Source: Hirschia sp.
GTDB lineage: Bacteria; Pseudomonadota; Alphaproteobacteria; Caulobacterales; Hyphomonadaceae
Direction: 5' to 3'
DNA: 64,000 bases
Assembly (NCBI GenBank): GCA_002709235.1
Contig: PAQI01000003.1
Coordinates: forward strand, 25,141-89,140
Under the pieces are notes generated by a model. That model did no database searches, was not told where the DNA came from, and worked only from the letters and a program-made list of their open reading frames with translations. Shown here piece by piece: positions 51,954-61,436 of this stretch. Each line of letters starts with the position of its first letter. The first letter of the stretch is position 1. The translations under genes were made by a program, and so were the position numbers.

Positions 51954-52655
51954 ATGACCATGCATATGCGCACAATTGCTTTCATGTTGCTGCTGGTCTT
52001 TGCAGCGGTCGGCCTGCTGGCCGTTTTCCAGCGTTATGCCCCGACTGAGCATAACCCTTTCAAGCCACTGGCGATCACCGATCCTGTCGGCGCGGCCACT
52101 TTTCACAAGCTGGCCGGGCTGGAGCAGGACACCGAAAAATGCTTCAGCCTGCTCGATGAAGGCGGCATCTTCTATACGCGGCTGGATGATACAACGCCGC
52201 GCCGTCATTGCGGCTTCTATGATGCACTCACGCTGGACCAGTCTCTGGCCCCCTATTCGGCAACCTTGCGCATGACCTGCCCGCTCACGGCGTCGCTGGC
52301 CGTCTGGGAGCAACATGTCGCCCTGCCCCTGGCAGAAGAGATACTCGGCAGCCCGATCGCGCGCGTGGAAACCTTCGGCACCTATAATTGCCGCCGCATC
52401 GGAGGTGGCACGGCGGGGCGCCTGTCAGAGCATGCCACCGCCAATGCCATCGACATATCCGGATTCAAGCTGGCAGATGGGCGGCTGATATCGGTGAAGA
52501 AACACTGGGGACAGGACTCACCGGAAGGCAAGTTCCTGCATGATGTGCGTGAAGGTGCCTGCCGCGTCTTCGCCGTCACACTCAGCCCGGACTATAACGC
52601 CGCCCATGCCGATCATTTCCATTTCGACATGGGCGCAGGCGATATCTGCAAATAG
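51954..52655 (+). CDS. Extensin family protein (LAS-type metallopeptidase-like)
   Basis: The 233-aa protein starts with a signal anchor (IAFMLLLVFAAVGLLAVF) and contains the Extensin-like C-terminal domain (PF06904 type). GTYNCRRIGGG is followed by LSEHATANAIDISGF, with the metal-binding H and D, and AHADHFHFD near the end. The H-x6-D and H-x-H spacing resembles the zinc peptidases of the LAS group (VanY/D-Ala-D-Ala dipeptidase fold), which suggests cell-wall remodelling in the periplasm. The pair of Cys in FYDALTLDQSLAPYSATLRMTC-type positions may form disulfides. Function in bacteria is not established. Confidence 0.85.
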   Translation: MTMHMRTIAFMLLLVFAAVGLLAVFQRYAPTEHNPFKPLAITDPVGAATFHKLAGLEQDTEKCFSLLDEGGIFYTRLDDTTPRRHCGFYDALTLDQSLAPYSATLRMTCPLTASLAVWEQHVALPLAEEILGSPIARVETFGTYNCRRIGGGTAGRLSEHATANAIDISGFKLADGRLISVKKHWGQDSPEGKFLHDVREGACRVFAVTLSPDYNAAHADHFHFDMGAGDICK

Positions 52656-52791
52656 CGGAAGACGGTGCCTGCTGGCGTACTGGCCTGAGGCGGTTGGGGA
52701 ACTCAGCTACCAGCATGTCTCACCGGCAATTTCCCGACGACACCGTCTTCCGTCTGTTGAACGTCCTGGCGTTCGTTTTCCGTCGCACCAA

Positions 52792-55700
52792 TTATTCTGC
52801 CGCGACCTGTTGCGGCGGTGTGGGTGCATTCCAGGCAGCCATCAGCTGTTCCAGCTTCTGTGCAGCCTCTTCAACCGATTTGTCCTTCACATAGCCATAA
52901 CCACGGATCTGATCCGGCAATTCGGCAATCTCGACAGCAAGATCGAGCTTGTTCGCGGTCAGCTCAGCAAGCAGGCCACGAATGCGGGCGATATATTCAT
53001 CGCGTAGGCGGCGTTCCTGCTTGCGTTCATTGGTCCAGCCAAACAGGTCGAACTTCGTGCCGCGCAAACCCTTCAGACGTTTCAGCACGCGGAAGACATG
53101 CAGCATCCAGGGGCCGTATTTCTTCTTCAGCGGACGCCCCTTGTGATCATGCTTGGCGATCAGCGGTGGCGACAGGTAGAAGGTCGGCTTCACATCATCG
53201 CCAAACTCCTTGCGCAGGTCAGCCATATAGGCCGGGTCCGCATAGAGCCGGGCGACTTCATATTCGTCCTTATAGGCCATGAGCTTGGCCCCATAGGTGG
53301 CAACCGCCGTGGTGAGACGATCCGTTCCGAATGCCGCTTCAGCCGCCCGCACTTCGCTGACAAGCGCGCGGTATTCCTCAGCATAGACATTGTCCTGATA
53401 GGCGGTCAGATGAGCCGCACGATGCTCGATCAGGTCATCCAGGGACATTGGCTCAACCGTCGGACGACGCGGTATATGCGCATGGGCACGTTCAGGCTCG
53501 ACAATTGCCAGACGACCCAGGTCAAACGCGGCCATGTTTTCGGTGGCCTTCACACCATTCAGCTTGAGCGCCTGGTAGATCGCGATTTCCGAGACCGGCA
53601 ACATGCCCGCCTGCCATGCAGCCCCCAACAGGATCGAGTTGGCATAGATCGCATCGCCAAACATCGCCTCGGCCATGCCCTCGGCATTCACAGCCTCAAA
53701 CGCCGCAGCGCGCGCCCGCACCCTTGCGGAGATCAGCGTGGCATCAAAGCGTGCCGAGCGATCCAGGATGAAGTCCTTGGTGGGCGAGACATCGAAATTG
53801 GCAACCACGCGTGTGCGTGACTTGTCGGCCAACACCAGCGCGTCGCCAGAACCTGCCACCACAAGATCACAGGCAATCACGGCATCCGCAGAAGCAGGCG
53901 GCGTACGACCCGCCTTGATCTCGCTGGCATGCTTGGCAAAGCGCACATGGGACATCACCGCCCCACCCTTTTGCGCCAGACCGGTCATGTCCAGCGTCTG
54001 AGCGGCCTTGCCATCCAGATGCGCAGCCATGGCCAGCACCGCAGCCGTCGTGGTGACGCCCGTGCCACCCACGCCAGTGAACACGACGGAATAGACATCC
54101 TCCAGATCCGGCAGGTCCGGACGCGGCAGTTTTTCGACATCAATCTGCGGCAGTGGCATTTCCGGCGTCAGCGGGTCACCCCCCATCACCGTCGTAAAGG
54201 ATGGACAGAAGCCCTCGACACAGGACAGGTCCTGGTTACAGGTGGACTGGTTGATCATCCGCTTACGGCCCATTTCGGTATCCACAGGCTCGACCGACAG
54301 ACATTGGGACTTCACCGAACAGTCACCACAGCCCTCACACACAGCGGTGTTGATATAGGCCCGGCGACGACGCGCCTCCATCTTGCCTCGCTTGATACGG
54401 CGACGCTTTTCCGTGGCGCAGACCTGATCATAGATCAGAACACTCACGCCGGGGGTCTCGCGCAATTGTTCCTGCACCTCCTCCAGCTTTGAGCGGTCGG
54501 CGATCTTGGTTCCCGGCGGCAGATCCATCACATTGGCGTAGCGTGTGGTGTCCTCGGCAACGATATAGATCTTCTTGACGCCTTCGGCCTCCATCTGGCG
54601 CGCAATCTGAGGAACGGTCTGGCCACTCTCGGTCGACTGTCCTCCCGTCATCGCCACGGCATCATTATAGAGGATCTTGTAAGTGATGTTCACGCCCGCA
54701 GACATGGAAGCGCGCACTGCAAGCGAGCCGGAATGCGAATAGGTGCCGTCACCCAGATTCACGAAGACATGCTTTTCGGAGGTAAAGGGCGACTGGCCGA
54801 TCCATGACGTGCCTTCACCACCCATTTGCGAGTGCATATCGGTGCGTTTCTCAGGCGAGAATGTCGCCATGTAGTGACAACCGATCCCTGCCAGCGCGCG
54901 AGACCCCTCCGGCAGATTGGTGGATGTATTGTGTGGGCACCCTGAACAGAAATGTGGCTTGCGGCTGGTGGTCACATTCATCGTGGCCACGGCCGAGGCA
55001 GCAGCCCCCACCCGCTCGAAATATTGTTGTGCAAACTGGCGATGCGGACCATCCGGCAGGCGGTCATTGAGCACGCGCGCAATCTGTGCGGTCGTCAGCG
55101 ACGCCACATCAGACAGGAGCGGCTTGCCCTCACGATCCTTCTTGCCCTCGATGATCGGGCGTTGGCCATCCGGCAGTGCGTAGAGAATGTCGCGCATCTG
55201 GGGTTCGACCAGCGGACGCTTGTGCTCGATCACGACCACGCGCTCCAGCCCCTTGCAGAATTCGCTGATGGCAGTTGGCTCCAGCGGCCAGGGCATGGCC
55301 ACCTTGAAGATCGATACGCCCAGATCGGCGGCCGCCTGAGGGGTCAGGCCGATCGCGGCCAAGGCTTCAAACACATCACGCGCGGCCTGCCCGGTCACAA
55401 CCAGACCCAGTCGCGTTTTCTTCGCCTGAAGGAGCACACGGTCCAGCCCATTGGCGCGCACAAAGGCCTGTGCGGCGGGAAGCTTCACATGGCGCAGCCG
55501 CTCTTCCTTGTGCATGGGAATATCGCCCACACGCAGGCCGACACCATCAGCAGGAAACTCGAAATCAGGTCGGATGATCTTCAGCCGGTCGATATCCACA
55601 TCGAACACACCGCCTGAATCCATCGTATCGGCCAGCGCGATCATGCCGCTCCACGCACCGGAAAACCGGCTCATCGCGATGCCATAAAGCCCATAGTCGA

Positions 55701-56238
55701 GCACATCCTGAAGCGTCGCCGGCGACAACACCGGAATCTCGGCATCCGCAAAGGCAAATTCCGATTGGGACGGCAGGGTCGAGGATTTGCAATTATGGTC
55801 GTCCCCCGCAATCGCAAGGACACCGCCATTAGGGTCCACGCCAGCGAAATTGGCGTGCTTGAACACATCGCCTGTGCGGTCCACACCGGGTGCCTTGCCG
55901 TACCAGATGCCGAACACGCCATCATATTGGTGGCCCTCAAAGGCCTGCGCCTGTTGCGAACCCCAGACAGCCGTTGCGCCCAGATCCTCATTGAGGCCTT
56001 CCCACAAATGGATGCGGTACTGGTCCAGATAGCGCTGTGCGGCCCGCAATTGCTGGTCATAACCGCCCAGCGGGGACCCGCGATAACCGGAGATGAACCC
56101 GGCCGTATTCAGGCCTGCAGCTGTGTCCAGACGGGTCTGATCAAGCGGTACACGGACTAAAGCTTGAATTCCCGTCATGAAAGCCTTGCCCTTTTCGAGG
56201 GCATATTTATCATCAAGCGTTACATTGAGGGGTTTCAT
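52792..56238 (-). CDS. Indolepyruvate ferredoxin oxidoreductase, fused alpha/gamma (1149 aa)
   Basis: The protein contains a pyrimidine-binding and transketolase-like N terminus (GYRGSPLGGYDQQL). A TPP-binding domain with FCSGCPHNTSTNLPEG, GIGCHYM, MGGEGTSWIGQSPF and GDGTYSHSGSLAVR follows. Two cysteine-rich stretches (CEGCGDCSVKSQC and CNQDLSCVEGFCPSF) may bind Fe-S clusters, then come the gamma-type GVGGTGVTTTAAVL domain and a C-terminal extension. It should oxidatively decarboxylate aromatic 2-oxoacids to acyl-CoA and reduced ferredoxin. The M at 56238 is chosen because its spacing to GGGAG is better than that of the more upstream ATG codons. Its divergent neighbour encodes an Lrp regulator. 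Confidence 0.93.
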   Translation of the reverse strand: MKPLNVTLDDKYALEKGKAFMTGIQALVRVPLDQTRLDTAAGLNTAGFISGYRGSPLGGYDQQLRAAQRYLDQYRIHLWEGLNEDLGATAVWGSQQAQAFEGHQYDGVFGIWYGKAPGVDRTGDVFKHANFAGVDPNGGVLAIAGDDHNCKSSTLPSQSEFAFADAEIPVLSPATLQDVLDYGLYGIAMSRFSGAWSGMIALADTMDSGGVFDVDIDRLKIIRPDFEFPADGVGLRVGDIPMHKEERLRHVKLPAAQAFVRANGLDRVLLQAKKTRLGLVVTGQAARDVFEALAAIGLTPQAAADLGVSIFKVAMPWPLEPTAISEFCKGLERVVVIEHKRPLVEPQMRDILYALPDGQRPIIEGKKDREGKPLLSDVASLTTAQIARVLNDRLPDGPHRQFAQQYFERVGAAASAVATMNVTTSRKPHFCSGCPHNTSTNLPEGSRALAGIGCHYMATFSPEKRTDMHSQMGGEGTSWIGQSPFTSEKHVFVNLGDGTYSHSGSLAVRASMSAGVNITYKILYNDAVAMTGGQSTESGQTVPQIARQMEAEGVKKIYIVAEDTTRYANVMDLPPGTKIADRSKLEEVQEQLRETPGVSVLIYDQVCATEKRRRIKRGKMEARRRRAYINTAVCEGCGDCSVKSQCLSVEPVDTEMGRKRMINQSTCNQDLSCVEGFCPSFTTVMGGDPLTPEMPLPQIDVEKLPRPDLPDLEDVYSVVFTGVGGTGVTTTAAVLAMAAHLDGKAAQTLDMTGLAQKGGAVMSHVRFAKHASEIKAGRTPPASADAVIACDLVVAGSGDALVLADKSRTRVVANFDVSPTKDFILDRSARFDATLISARVRARAAAFEAVNAEGMAEAMFGDAIYANSILLGAAWQAGMLPVSEIAIYQALKLNGVKATENMAAFDLGRLAIVEPERAHAHIPRRPTVEPMSLDDLIEHRAAHLTAYQDNVYAEEYRALVSEVRAAEAAFGTDRLTTAVATYGAKLMAYKDEYEVARLYADPAYMADLRKEFGDDVKPTFYLSPPLIAKHDHKGRPLKKKYGPWMLHVFRVLKRLKGLRGTKFDLFGWTNERKQERRLRDEYIARIRGLLAELTANKLDLAVEIAELPDQIRGYGYVKDKSVEEAAQKLEQLMAAWNAPTPPQQVAAE

Positions 56239-56370
56239 GCGCATCATGCTCCCAAATTATATTTAAGCATTATTATCCCACAATTTTCGCGAAATAGTTT
56301 GTCTTTGTTGCAAACCTTTGGCATAATAATAGCAAATAATGCCCAACAATGACCAGGAGCGCGAAATTAT

Positions 56371-56871
56371 ATGCCTGTAGAGCTCGACGCCATAGACGCA
56401 AAAATTCTCGATCTCATCCAGAAAGATGCCAGCATGTCGGTCGCCGACATCGCGGAACGTGTGGGACTCTCCTCCTCTCCATGTTGGCGCCGCATCAAGA
56501 GAATGGAAGAGCAAGGCGTCATTGATCGCCGCGTCACACTGCTGAATTATGACCGTCTCGGACTGAGTTTCGAGGTGATTGCCAATGTAAAGCTCCAGCT
56601 TCCATCCCGCGAAAACCTGGAAAAATTCGAAGCCGCCGTCGACACATGGGCAGAAGTGACAGAGTGCATGACCGTCACCGGCGCGGTGGATTACGTCATG
56701 CGCATCGTCACCACCGACATGCAGGCCTATGACGATTTCCTGCGCGACAAGATCCTCGGGCTCGGCCTGGTCTCTGACATTCAGTCACGGATCATCGTGA
56801 ACGTGTCCAAGCGCACCACCGCCGCCCCGCTTGGTCTGATCTCGCCCTATGTCAAACCGGCGTCCGACTAG
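56371..56871 (+). CDS. Lrp/AsnC family transcriptional regulator
   Basis: The 166-aa protein has an AsnC-type winged helix (DAIDAKILDLIQKDASMSVA, and RVGLSSSPCWRRIKRMEEQG as recognition region). A RAM ligand domain (VTECMTVTGAVDYVMRIVTTD) follows, with IQSRIIVNVSKRTTAAPLGL at its end. The gene is divergent from the indolepyruvate ferredoxin oxidoreductase gene, so it probably controls that gene and itself in response to an amino acid. The spacer of 132 bp is AT-rich and contains palindromic segments. A strong terminator follows. Confidence 0.93.
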   Translation: MPVELDAIDAKILDLIQKDASMSVADIAERVGLSSSPCWRRIKRMEEQGVIDRRVTLLNYDRLGLSFEVIANVKLQLPSRENLEKFEAAVDTWAEVTECMTVTGAVDYVMRIVTTDMQAYDDFLRDKILGLGLVSDIQSRIIVNVSKRTTAAPLGLISPYVKPASD

Positions 56872-56894
56872 GCAGCCCGCCACATCCGCACACA

Positions 56895-56929
56895 AAAAAG
56901 CCCGGATGCAGCATGCATCCGGGCTTTTT
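56895..56929. terminator. Bidirectional terminator between Lrp gene and thiolase
   Basis: A perfect 16-bp stem (AAAAAGCCCGGATGCA with TGCATCCGGGCTTTTT) around a 3-nt loop lies between the convergent Lrp and thiolase genes and can stop both transcripts. Confidence 0.92.
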
Positions 56930-56959
56930 GATAGTCTGGAATATCCAGATCGAAGCGTT

Positions 56960-58141
56960 CTAGAAACGCTCGATCGTCATGGCGATACCTTCGCCGCCAC
57001 CAATACACAGGGATGCAACACCCTTCTTGGCATCCTGCTGTTCCATCGCATTGATCAGCGTCACCACGATACGCGCACCGGATGCACCGATCGGGTGACC
57101 CATCGCACAGGCTCCACCATTCACATTGACCTTGTCAGCAGTCATGCCGAGTTCCTTCATGGCGATCATCGGCACAACGGCAAAGGCTTCATTGATTTCC
57201 CAGAGGTCAACATCGTCAACGCCCCAGCCCGCCAGCTCCAGCGCCTTTTTCATCGCTGGCACAGGTGCCGTGGTGAAATATTTGGGCTCCTGAGAGTGGT
57301 TGGCCATGGAAACGATCTTCGCCAGCGGCTTCAGGCCGCGCGCTTCAGCTTCCGATTGCAGCATCAGAACCAGCGCCGCTGCACCATCTGAAATCGCCGA
57401 AGCGTTCGCCGCCGTCACCGTGCCATCCTTGGTAAAGGCCGGGCGCAGTGTCGGGATCTTTTCCGGGCGAGCAGAACGCGGCAATTCGTCGGTATCGATC
57501 GTGACCTCACCCTTGCGGGTCTTGATCGTGACCGGCGCAATCTCACGCTTGAACTTGCCCTCTTTGGTTGCGTTCTGGGCCCGTGTCAGGGTTTCCAGCG
57601 CATAGGCATCCTGCTGTTCGCGGGTAAACTGATATTCACCAGCCACCATGTCGGCATAAATGCCCATGGGCTGGTTTTCATACGCGTCTTCAAGGCCATC
57701 CTTGGCCATGTGGTCATAAGTCTGCATCGCGCCATATTTGTGCCCCTTGCGAACAAAGGTCACGTGCGGCGCATTGGTCATGCTTTCCATACCGCCTGCA
57801 ACCACGATCTTGGCCGCGCCTGCCTTCAGTGCATTCTGGCCCATCATGGCCGCCTGCATACCGGACCCACACATCTTGTTGATGGTCACAGAATGGGTCG
57901 AGAGCGGCAGATCCGCGCCAAGTGTCGCCTGACGCGCCGGGGCCTGGCCCTGACCTGCCGGCAGACAATTGCCCATGATCACTTCAGATACATCCGCAGC
58001 CGACACGCCTGCATCCTTCAACGCGCCTTCAATTGCGGTCGCTCCCAGCTGGCTTGCAGTAAGGTCTGCCAGATCACCAAGAAGCCCACCCATCGGTGTG
58101 CGTGATATCCCGACAATAACGACTGGATCTGAACTGCTCAT
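56960..58141 (-). CDS. Acetyl-CoA acetyltransferase (thiolase)
   Basis: The 393-aa protein has thiolase signatures: TINKMCGSGMQ with the nucleophile C91, WEINEAFAVVPM, NVNGGACAMGHPIGASGAR with the conserved His, and CIGGGEGIAMTIE with the second Cys. It condenses two acetyl-CoA or cleaves acetoacetyl-CoA. As PhaA-like it could feed PHB synthesis with phaB and phaR at the left side of the window, although the two loci are 48 kb apart. GGAGG precedes the ATG at 58141; the TTG just before it is not needed. It is convergent with the Lrp gene. Confidence 0.93.
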   Translation of the reverse strand: MSSSDPVVIVGISRTPMGGLLGDLADLTASQLGATAIEGALKDAGVSAADVSEVIMGNCLPAGQGQAPARQATLGADLPLSTHSVTINKMCGSGMQAAMMGQNALKAGAAKIVVAGGMESMTNAPHVTFVRKGHKYGAMQTYDHMAKDGLEDAYENQPMGIYADMVAGEYQFTREQQDAYALETLTRAQNATKEGKFKREIAPVTIKTRKGEVTIDTDELPRSARPEKIPTLRPAFTKDGTVTAANASAISDGAAALVLMLQSEAEARGLKPLAKIVSMANHSQEPKYFTTAPVPAMKKALELAGWGVDDVDLWEINEAFAVVPMIAMKELGMTADKVNVNGGACAMGHPIGASGARIVVTLINAMEQQDAKKGVASLCIGGGEGIAMTIERF

Positions 58142-58292
58142 CAAATTTTTCCTCCGGAAACAAACTTGGGATCATGTCTTCGCTTACATGCTGCGCTGCG
58201 ACATAGGCGCGATTGATAACACGCTGTCAAGAAGCAGGAAACCAGGTTGGAAATGGTCACGGCCAGCAGCTTGATCAACCAAGATACAATAA

Positions 58293-58318
58293 AACCCTCA
58301 TGCGGTGACATGAGGGTT
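58293..58318 (-). terminator. Rho-independent terminator of the GNAT-like small gene
   Basis: A perfect 10-bp stem (AACCCTCATG with CATGAGGGTT) around a 6-nt loop, with a T run on the reverse strand, follows the stop codon of the 98-aa gene by about 30 bp. Confidence 0.85.
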
Positions 58319-58348
58319 ATTGGATTCGCCACGAGGGAGAATTAGAGA

Positions 58349-58645
58349 TCAGGCGACGCGATGCGCCTGAAGATGCGGATCGGTTCCAAACATCTCCTCG
58401 ACCTGACGATTGGCCAGCACGATGCGATTATTGTTGGCACGCGCATCCTCGATCACTGCATCAATCAGTGCACGGGCCTGCGCCTTGCCTGCCTTGCCAC
58501 CATCAATACGGGCAAAGGTCAGATAGATGACACCTGCACGCGGGCGCGTGTAGGAAATGATTGCGGGTTGGTCTGAACCAGTATCCAGCGAATAGCGCCC
58601 AATGGTCGCCTGATGTTCGCGAATGATCCGTGTATTACCCTTCAT
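58349..58645 (-). CDS. Small protein resembling a YjdJ-type GNAT domain
   Basis: The 98-aa protein has GRYSLDTGSDQPAIISYTRPR, VIYLTFARIDGGKAGKAQARALIDAVIEDARANNN and then RIVLANRQVEEMFG. The pattern of a two-strand start, a helix preceded by a charged glycine-rich turn and a final strand is that of the short COG2388/YjdJ acetyltransferase-like family. Conservation of the acetyl-CoA loop is weak here (GGKAGKAQAR), so catalytic ability is uncertain. It is followed by its own terminator and lies between the thiolase and YitT genes. Confidence 0.55.
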   Translation of the reverse strand: MKGNTRIIREHQATIGRYSLDTGSDQPAIISYTRPRAGVIYLTFARIDGGKAGKAQARALIDAVIEDARANNNRIVLANRQVEEMFGTDPHLQAHRVA

Positions 58646-58862
58646 GATCCCAATCGATCCTCAATATGATTTGCCTTCAGGATACCAACGGACTGTTGCT
58701 CGTCTGGTTCCTGTTCAACACAACTAGTCGCGAAAACTGGCATAAGCTTGACCAAATATTGAGTGAATAAAAAGACATATTCAGCCAGACCTCTCACAAC
58801 CCTTTGATCATTCTGCACTTGCGGCTAACTGGAGAGGAGCAAACACAGAATCGGGGCCGGGC

Positions 58863-59474
58863 ATGGTGCGCGAGGCGCAGACACAACACACATGGCTAGA
58901 AGACCTTCAGGCATTGCTGATCGGCGCGACTGTCGCGTCCCTCGGCGTGGTCCTCTACACCAAGGCCACCTTGCTGACCGGCGGTGTGGCTAGGCTTGCC
59001 CTTCTTGTCGAGTTTGTCGGCTGGTCTGATTTTGGTGCCGCATTCTTTGTTCTGAACCTGCCCTTCTATGCCCTCGCCGTCCTGCGCATGGGGTGGAGCT
59101 TTGCCCTGCGCACGCTGATAGCCGTGACGCTGATCTCCGCACTGGCCCGCTATACACCGCTATGGATTGCCCTCGACCATGTTCACCCGGCCTATGCCGC
59201 CATTGGCGGTGGGGCCCTGATCGGCATGGGCATGATCTCGCTGATGCGTCACAAATTCGGGGTGGGCGGCACAAACATGCTCGCCCAGTTCCTTCAGGAA
59301 CGCGGCGTGATCCGCGCAGGCTATTTCCAGTTGATCATCGATCTTGTGATTTTGGTGCTGGCCTTTTTCGTCCTGCCACTGGATCGCGTGGCCTGGTCGA
59401 TTGTCGGCGCTGTCGTGCTCAATCTCGTCCTGGCGATCAACCACCGCCCCGGCCGCTATCGCGGTTTCAGCTAG
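58863..59474 (+). CDS. YitT family membrane protein
   Basis: The 203-aa protein has about five transmembrane helices, beginning with QALLIGATVASLGVVLYTKATLLTGGVARLA and ending in VAWSIVGAVVLNLVLAINHRPGRYRGFS. The pattern is that of the YitT (DUF161) family, whose transport function is not established. The start is an ATG after the purine-rich ATCGGGGCCGGGC. The gene is convergent with the tandem-TIR gene, their 3' ends overlapping by 8 bp. Confidence 0.82.
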   Translation: MVREAQTQHTWLEDLQALLIGATVASLGVVLYTKATLLTGGVARLALLVEFVGWSDFGAAFFVLNLPFYALAVLRMGWSFALRTLIAVTLISALARYTPLWIALDHVHPAYAAIGGGALIGMGMISLMRHKFGVGGTNMLAQFLQERGVIRAGYFQLIIDLVILVLAFFVLPLDRVAWSIVGAVVLNLVLAINHRPGRYRGFS

Positions 59475-60369
59475 CAAAGCTCTCCAATGCGCGCGCCACA
59501 GCGCTTTCATGCTGGTCACCGGGTAGACGGAACAGCTCCAGCCACTGCACGGCCGCGAAGAAATACTCAAAATCCTCCGGGGGTACCGCCTCTTCCAGAA
59601 ACACCGGCAGCATGGGCTTCTTGTAGCGATCCGCCAGATAGATCTCGCGCTTGACGTGATCGCTCTCAAAGGCGCGGGCCGAACACATGATCAGCGCCCC
59701 ACCTGCAGATTTGATCGCGCGCACAATCTCCCCTGCCCAGCCATGCCCGGCACGTATTCCGCCGCGATCGATCCAGACCGCCCGCCCCGCATTTTCAACC
59801 AGCCCGACTATCGCCCCGACCTTGAAATCATCGGCGTGAGCATAGGACACGAACAGGGCTTCAGGCGGGTCTTTGTCAGGGTCATTTGCCGACGGAACAG
59901 TTTGCAGCCCCAGTTCAAATCCTTCCTGCCCCGAACCGTCGGATGTCCCCTCATCATCCGACACCTCATCCAGTCGCGCCTGATGCGCCACCATGAGCGC
60001 GTTCATCCGCTCTTTCGCCGCCCGCGTGACATCGCGCCATGTCGTGATCTGGCGCGTGGTCTCGAAACTGGCGTCGATCACCGGCAGGTCACGCATACCC
60101 ACAGGCAGGAAGGAATGGTCCAGCCTGACCAGCACAAGACGCTCATCCGCCCAGGCATCGAGCATCCGCTTTTCCAGTTGCATACGATAGGGCGAAAACA
60201 CGCAGGCCTGCGACCACAACACGATCACGACATCGGAAGGCTGGACATATCCAAACCCGCGCGCGCCCGTCTCGGTCTGGGCAAACACACCGCCATTGGG
60301 CAGGATGTAGCCTTTCAACTCATCCGCGACGGCCTGATCAGCATCAGCATGTGCAATGAAGATCCGCAT
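59467..60369 (-). CDS. Tandem TIR domain protein
   Basis: The 300-aa protein has two TIR-like domains joined by an acidic linker. The first spans about residues 1-125: IFIAHADADQAVADELKGY, DVVIVLWSQACVFSPY and RLVLVRLDHSFLPVGM. The second spans about 170-285: ALFVSYAHADDFKVGAIVGL, WIDRGGIRAG, AGEIVRAIKSAGGALIMCS and SDHVKREIYLADRYKKPMLPV. In TIR NADases the catalytic glutamate lies in a helix like SDHVKREIYLA, and E242 fits that place. The first domain has E66 in QLEKRM. The protein has no signal peptide or membrane helix. It could be a defence NADase or signalling protein; no partner gene is adjacent. Confidence 0.85.
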   Translation of the reverse strand: MRIFIAHADADQAVADELKGYILPNGGVFAQTETGARGFGYVQPSDVVIVLWSQACVFSPYRMQLEKRMLDAWADERLVLVRLDHSFLPVGMRDLPVIDASFETTRQITTWRDVTRAAKERMNALMVAHQARLDEVSDDEGTSDGSGQEGFELGLQTVPSANDPDKDPPEALFVSYAHADDFKVGAIVGLVENAGRAVWIDRGGIRAGHGWAGEIVRAIKSAGGALIMCSARAFESDHVKREIYLADRYKKPMLPVFLEEAVPPEDFEYFFAAVQWLELFRLPGDQHESAVARALESFAS

Positions 60370-60563
60370 GACGTCCTCCTCACCCCTACCCTGATCTATA
60401 TCAGCGTTCAGGCGAGAGACCAGCCCGGCAGGATCACAGCACTATCTTGTTCCAAGACTGTGAAAGGCAATCATCATTTCGTGATCTGCCGGAATTGCTC
60501 TTGGAAATGGCGCATCAATCGCCAGCTATGCTCTCAGATTCAAGCCAGCAGGGGCATTTTCAC

Positions 60564-61433
60564 ATGACACAAGACGCAGACCCACAAAACAACCAGCCCG
60601 CAGGATATGTCCCTCCCAAAGTGTGGACCTATGACAGCGAGAATGGCGGCGAATGGGCCAGCATCAACCGGCCGACATCCGGTGCCCGCGAAGACAAGCC
60701 CCTGCCCGTCGGCAAGCACCCGCTCCAGCTTTATTCCCTCGGCACACCCAATGGCCAGAAGGTCACCATCATGCTGGAGGAACTGCTCGCCGCAGGCCAT
60801 TCCGGCGCAGAATATGACGCCTGGTATATTGGCATTGGAGATGGTGACCAGTTCGGTTCCGGCTTTGTCGACATCAATCCCAATTCCAAGATCCCGGCCC
60901 TGATGGACCATTCCACCGCCACACCCACGCGCCTGTTCGAGAGCGGATCGATCCTTTTCTATCTCGCTGAAAAATTCGGTGCCTTCCTGCCACCCACCCA
61001 GCCTGCCCGCGCAGAAGCCATGAACTGGCTGATGTGGCAGATGGGGTCAGCCCCCTTCCTTGGCGGCGGATTCGGCCATTTTTACGCCTATGCCCCCTTC
61101 AAGATGCAATACCCGATCGACCGCTACACCATGGAAACCAAGCGCCAGCTGCACGTTCTGGATACCCAATTGGCAAACCATGAATTCGTCGCGGGCAATG
61201 ATTACTCAATCGCCGATATGGCGATCTGGCCCTGGTATGGAAAAATCGTGATCGGCACATCCTACAATGCACAGGAATTCCTGAATGTGAGCGAATACGC
61301 CAACATCAAACGCTGGGCCGACCAGATCGCGGACCGCTCCGCCGTCAAGCGCGGCGAAATCGTCAACCTGAAAGGCGACGACAAGCTACGCGAGCGCCAC
61401 AGCGCAGCCGATTTTGATGCGCTGGTCGACTAA
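60564..61433 (+). CDS. yghU: Glutathione S-transferase-like YghU family protein
   Basis: The 289-aa protein has an N-terminal extension (GYVPPKVWTYDSENGGEWAS), a thioredoxin fold with HPLQLYSLGTPNGQKVTIMLEE, and a helical C-terminal domain with LANHEFVAGNDYSIADMAIWPW. This fits YghU, a disulfide reductase that uses glutathione and lacks the usual catalytic Cys or Ser at the N terminus. The ATG at 60564 gives the normal length; an in-frame ATG at 60447 adds 39 unconserved residues. It sits next to the tandem-TIR gene (divergent) and is followed by repeats. Confidence 0.88.
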   Translation: MTQDADPQNNQPAGYVPPKVWTYDSENGGEWASINRPTSGAREDKPLPVGKHPLQLYSLGTPNGQKVTIMLEELLAAGHSGAEYDAWYIGIGDGDQFGSGFVDINPNSKIPALMDHSTATPTRLFESGSILFYLAEKFGAFLPPTQPARAEAMNWLMWQMGSAPFLGGGFGHFYAYAPFKMQYPIDRYTMETKRQLHVLDTQLANHEFVAGNDYSIADMAIWPWYGKIVIGTSYNAQEFLNVSEYANIKRWADQIADRSAVKRGEIVNLKGDDKLRERHSAADFDALVD

Positions 61434-61436
61434 CCC

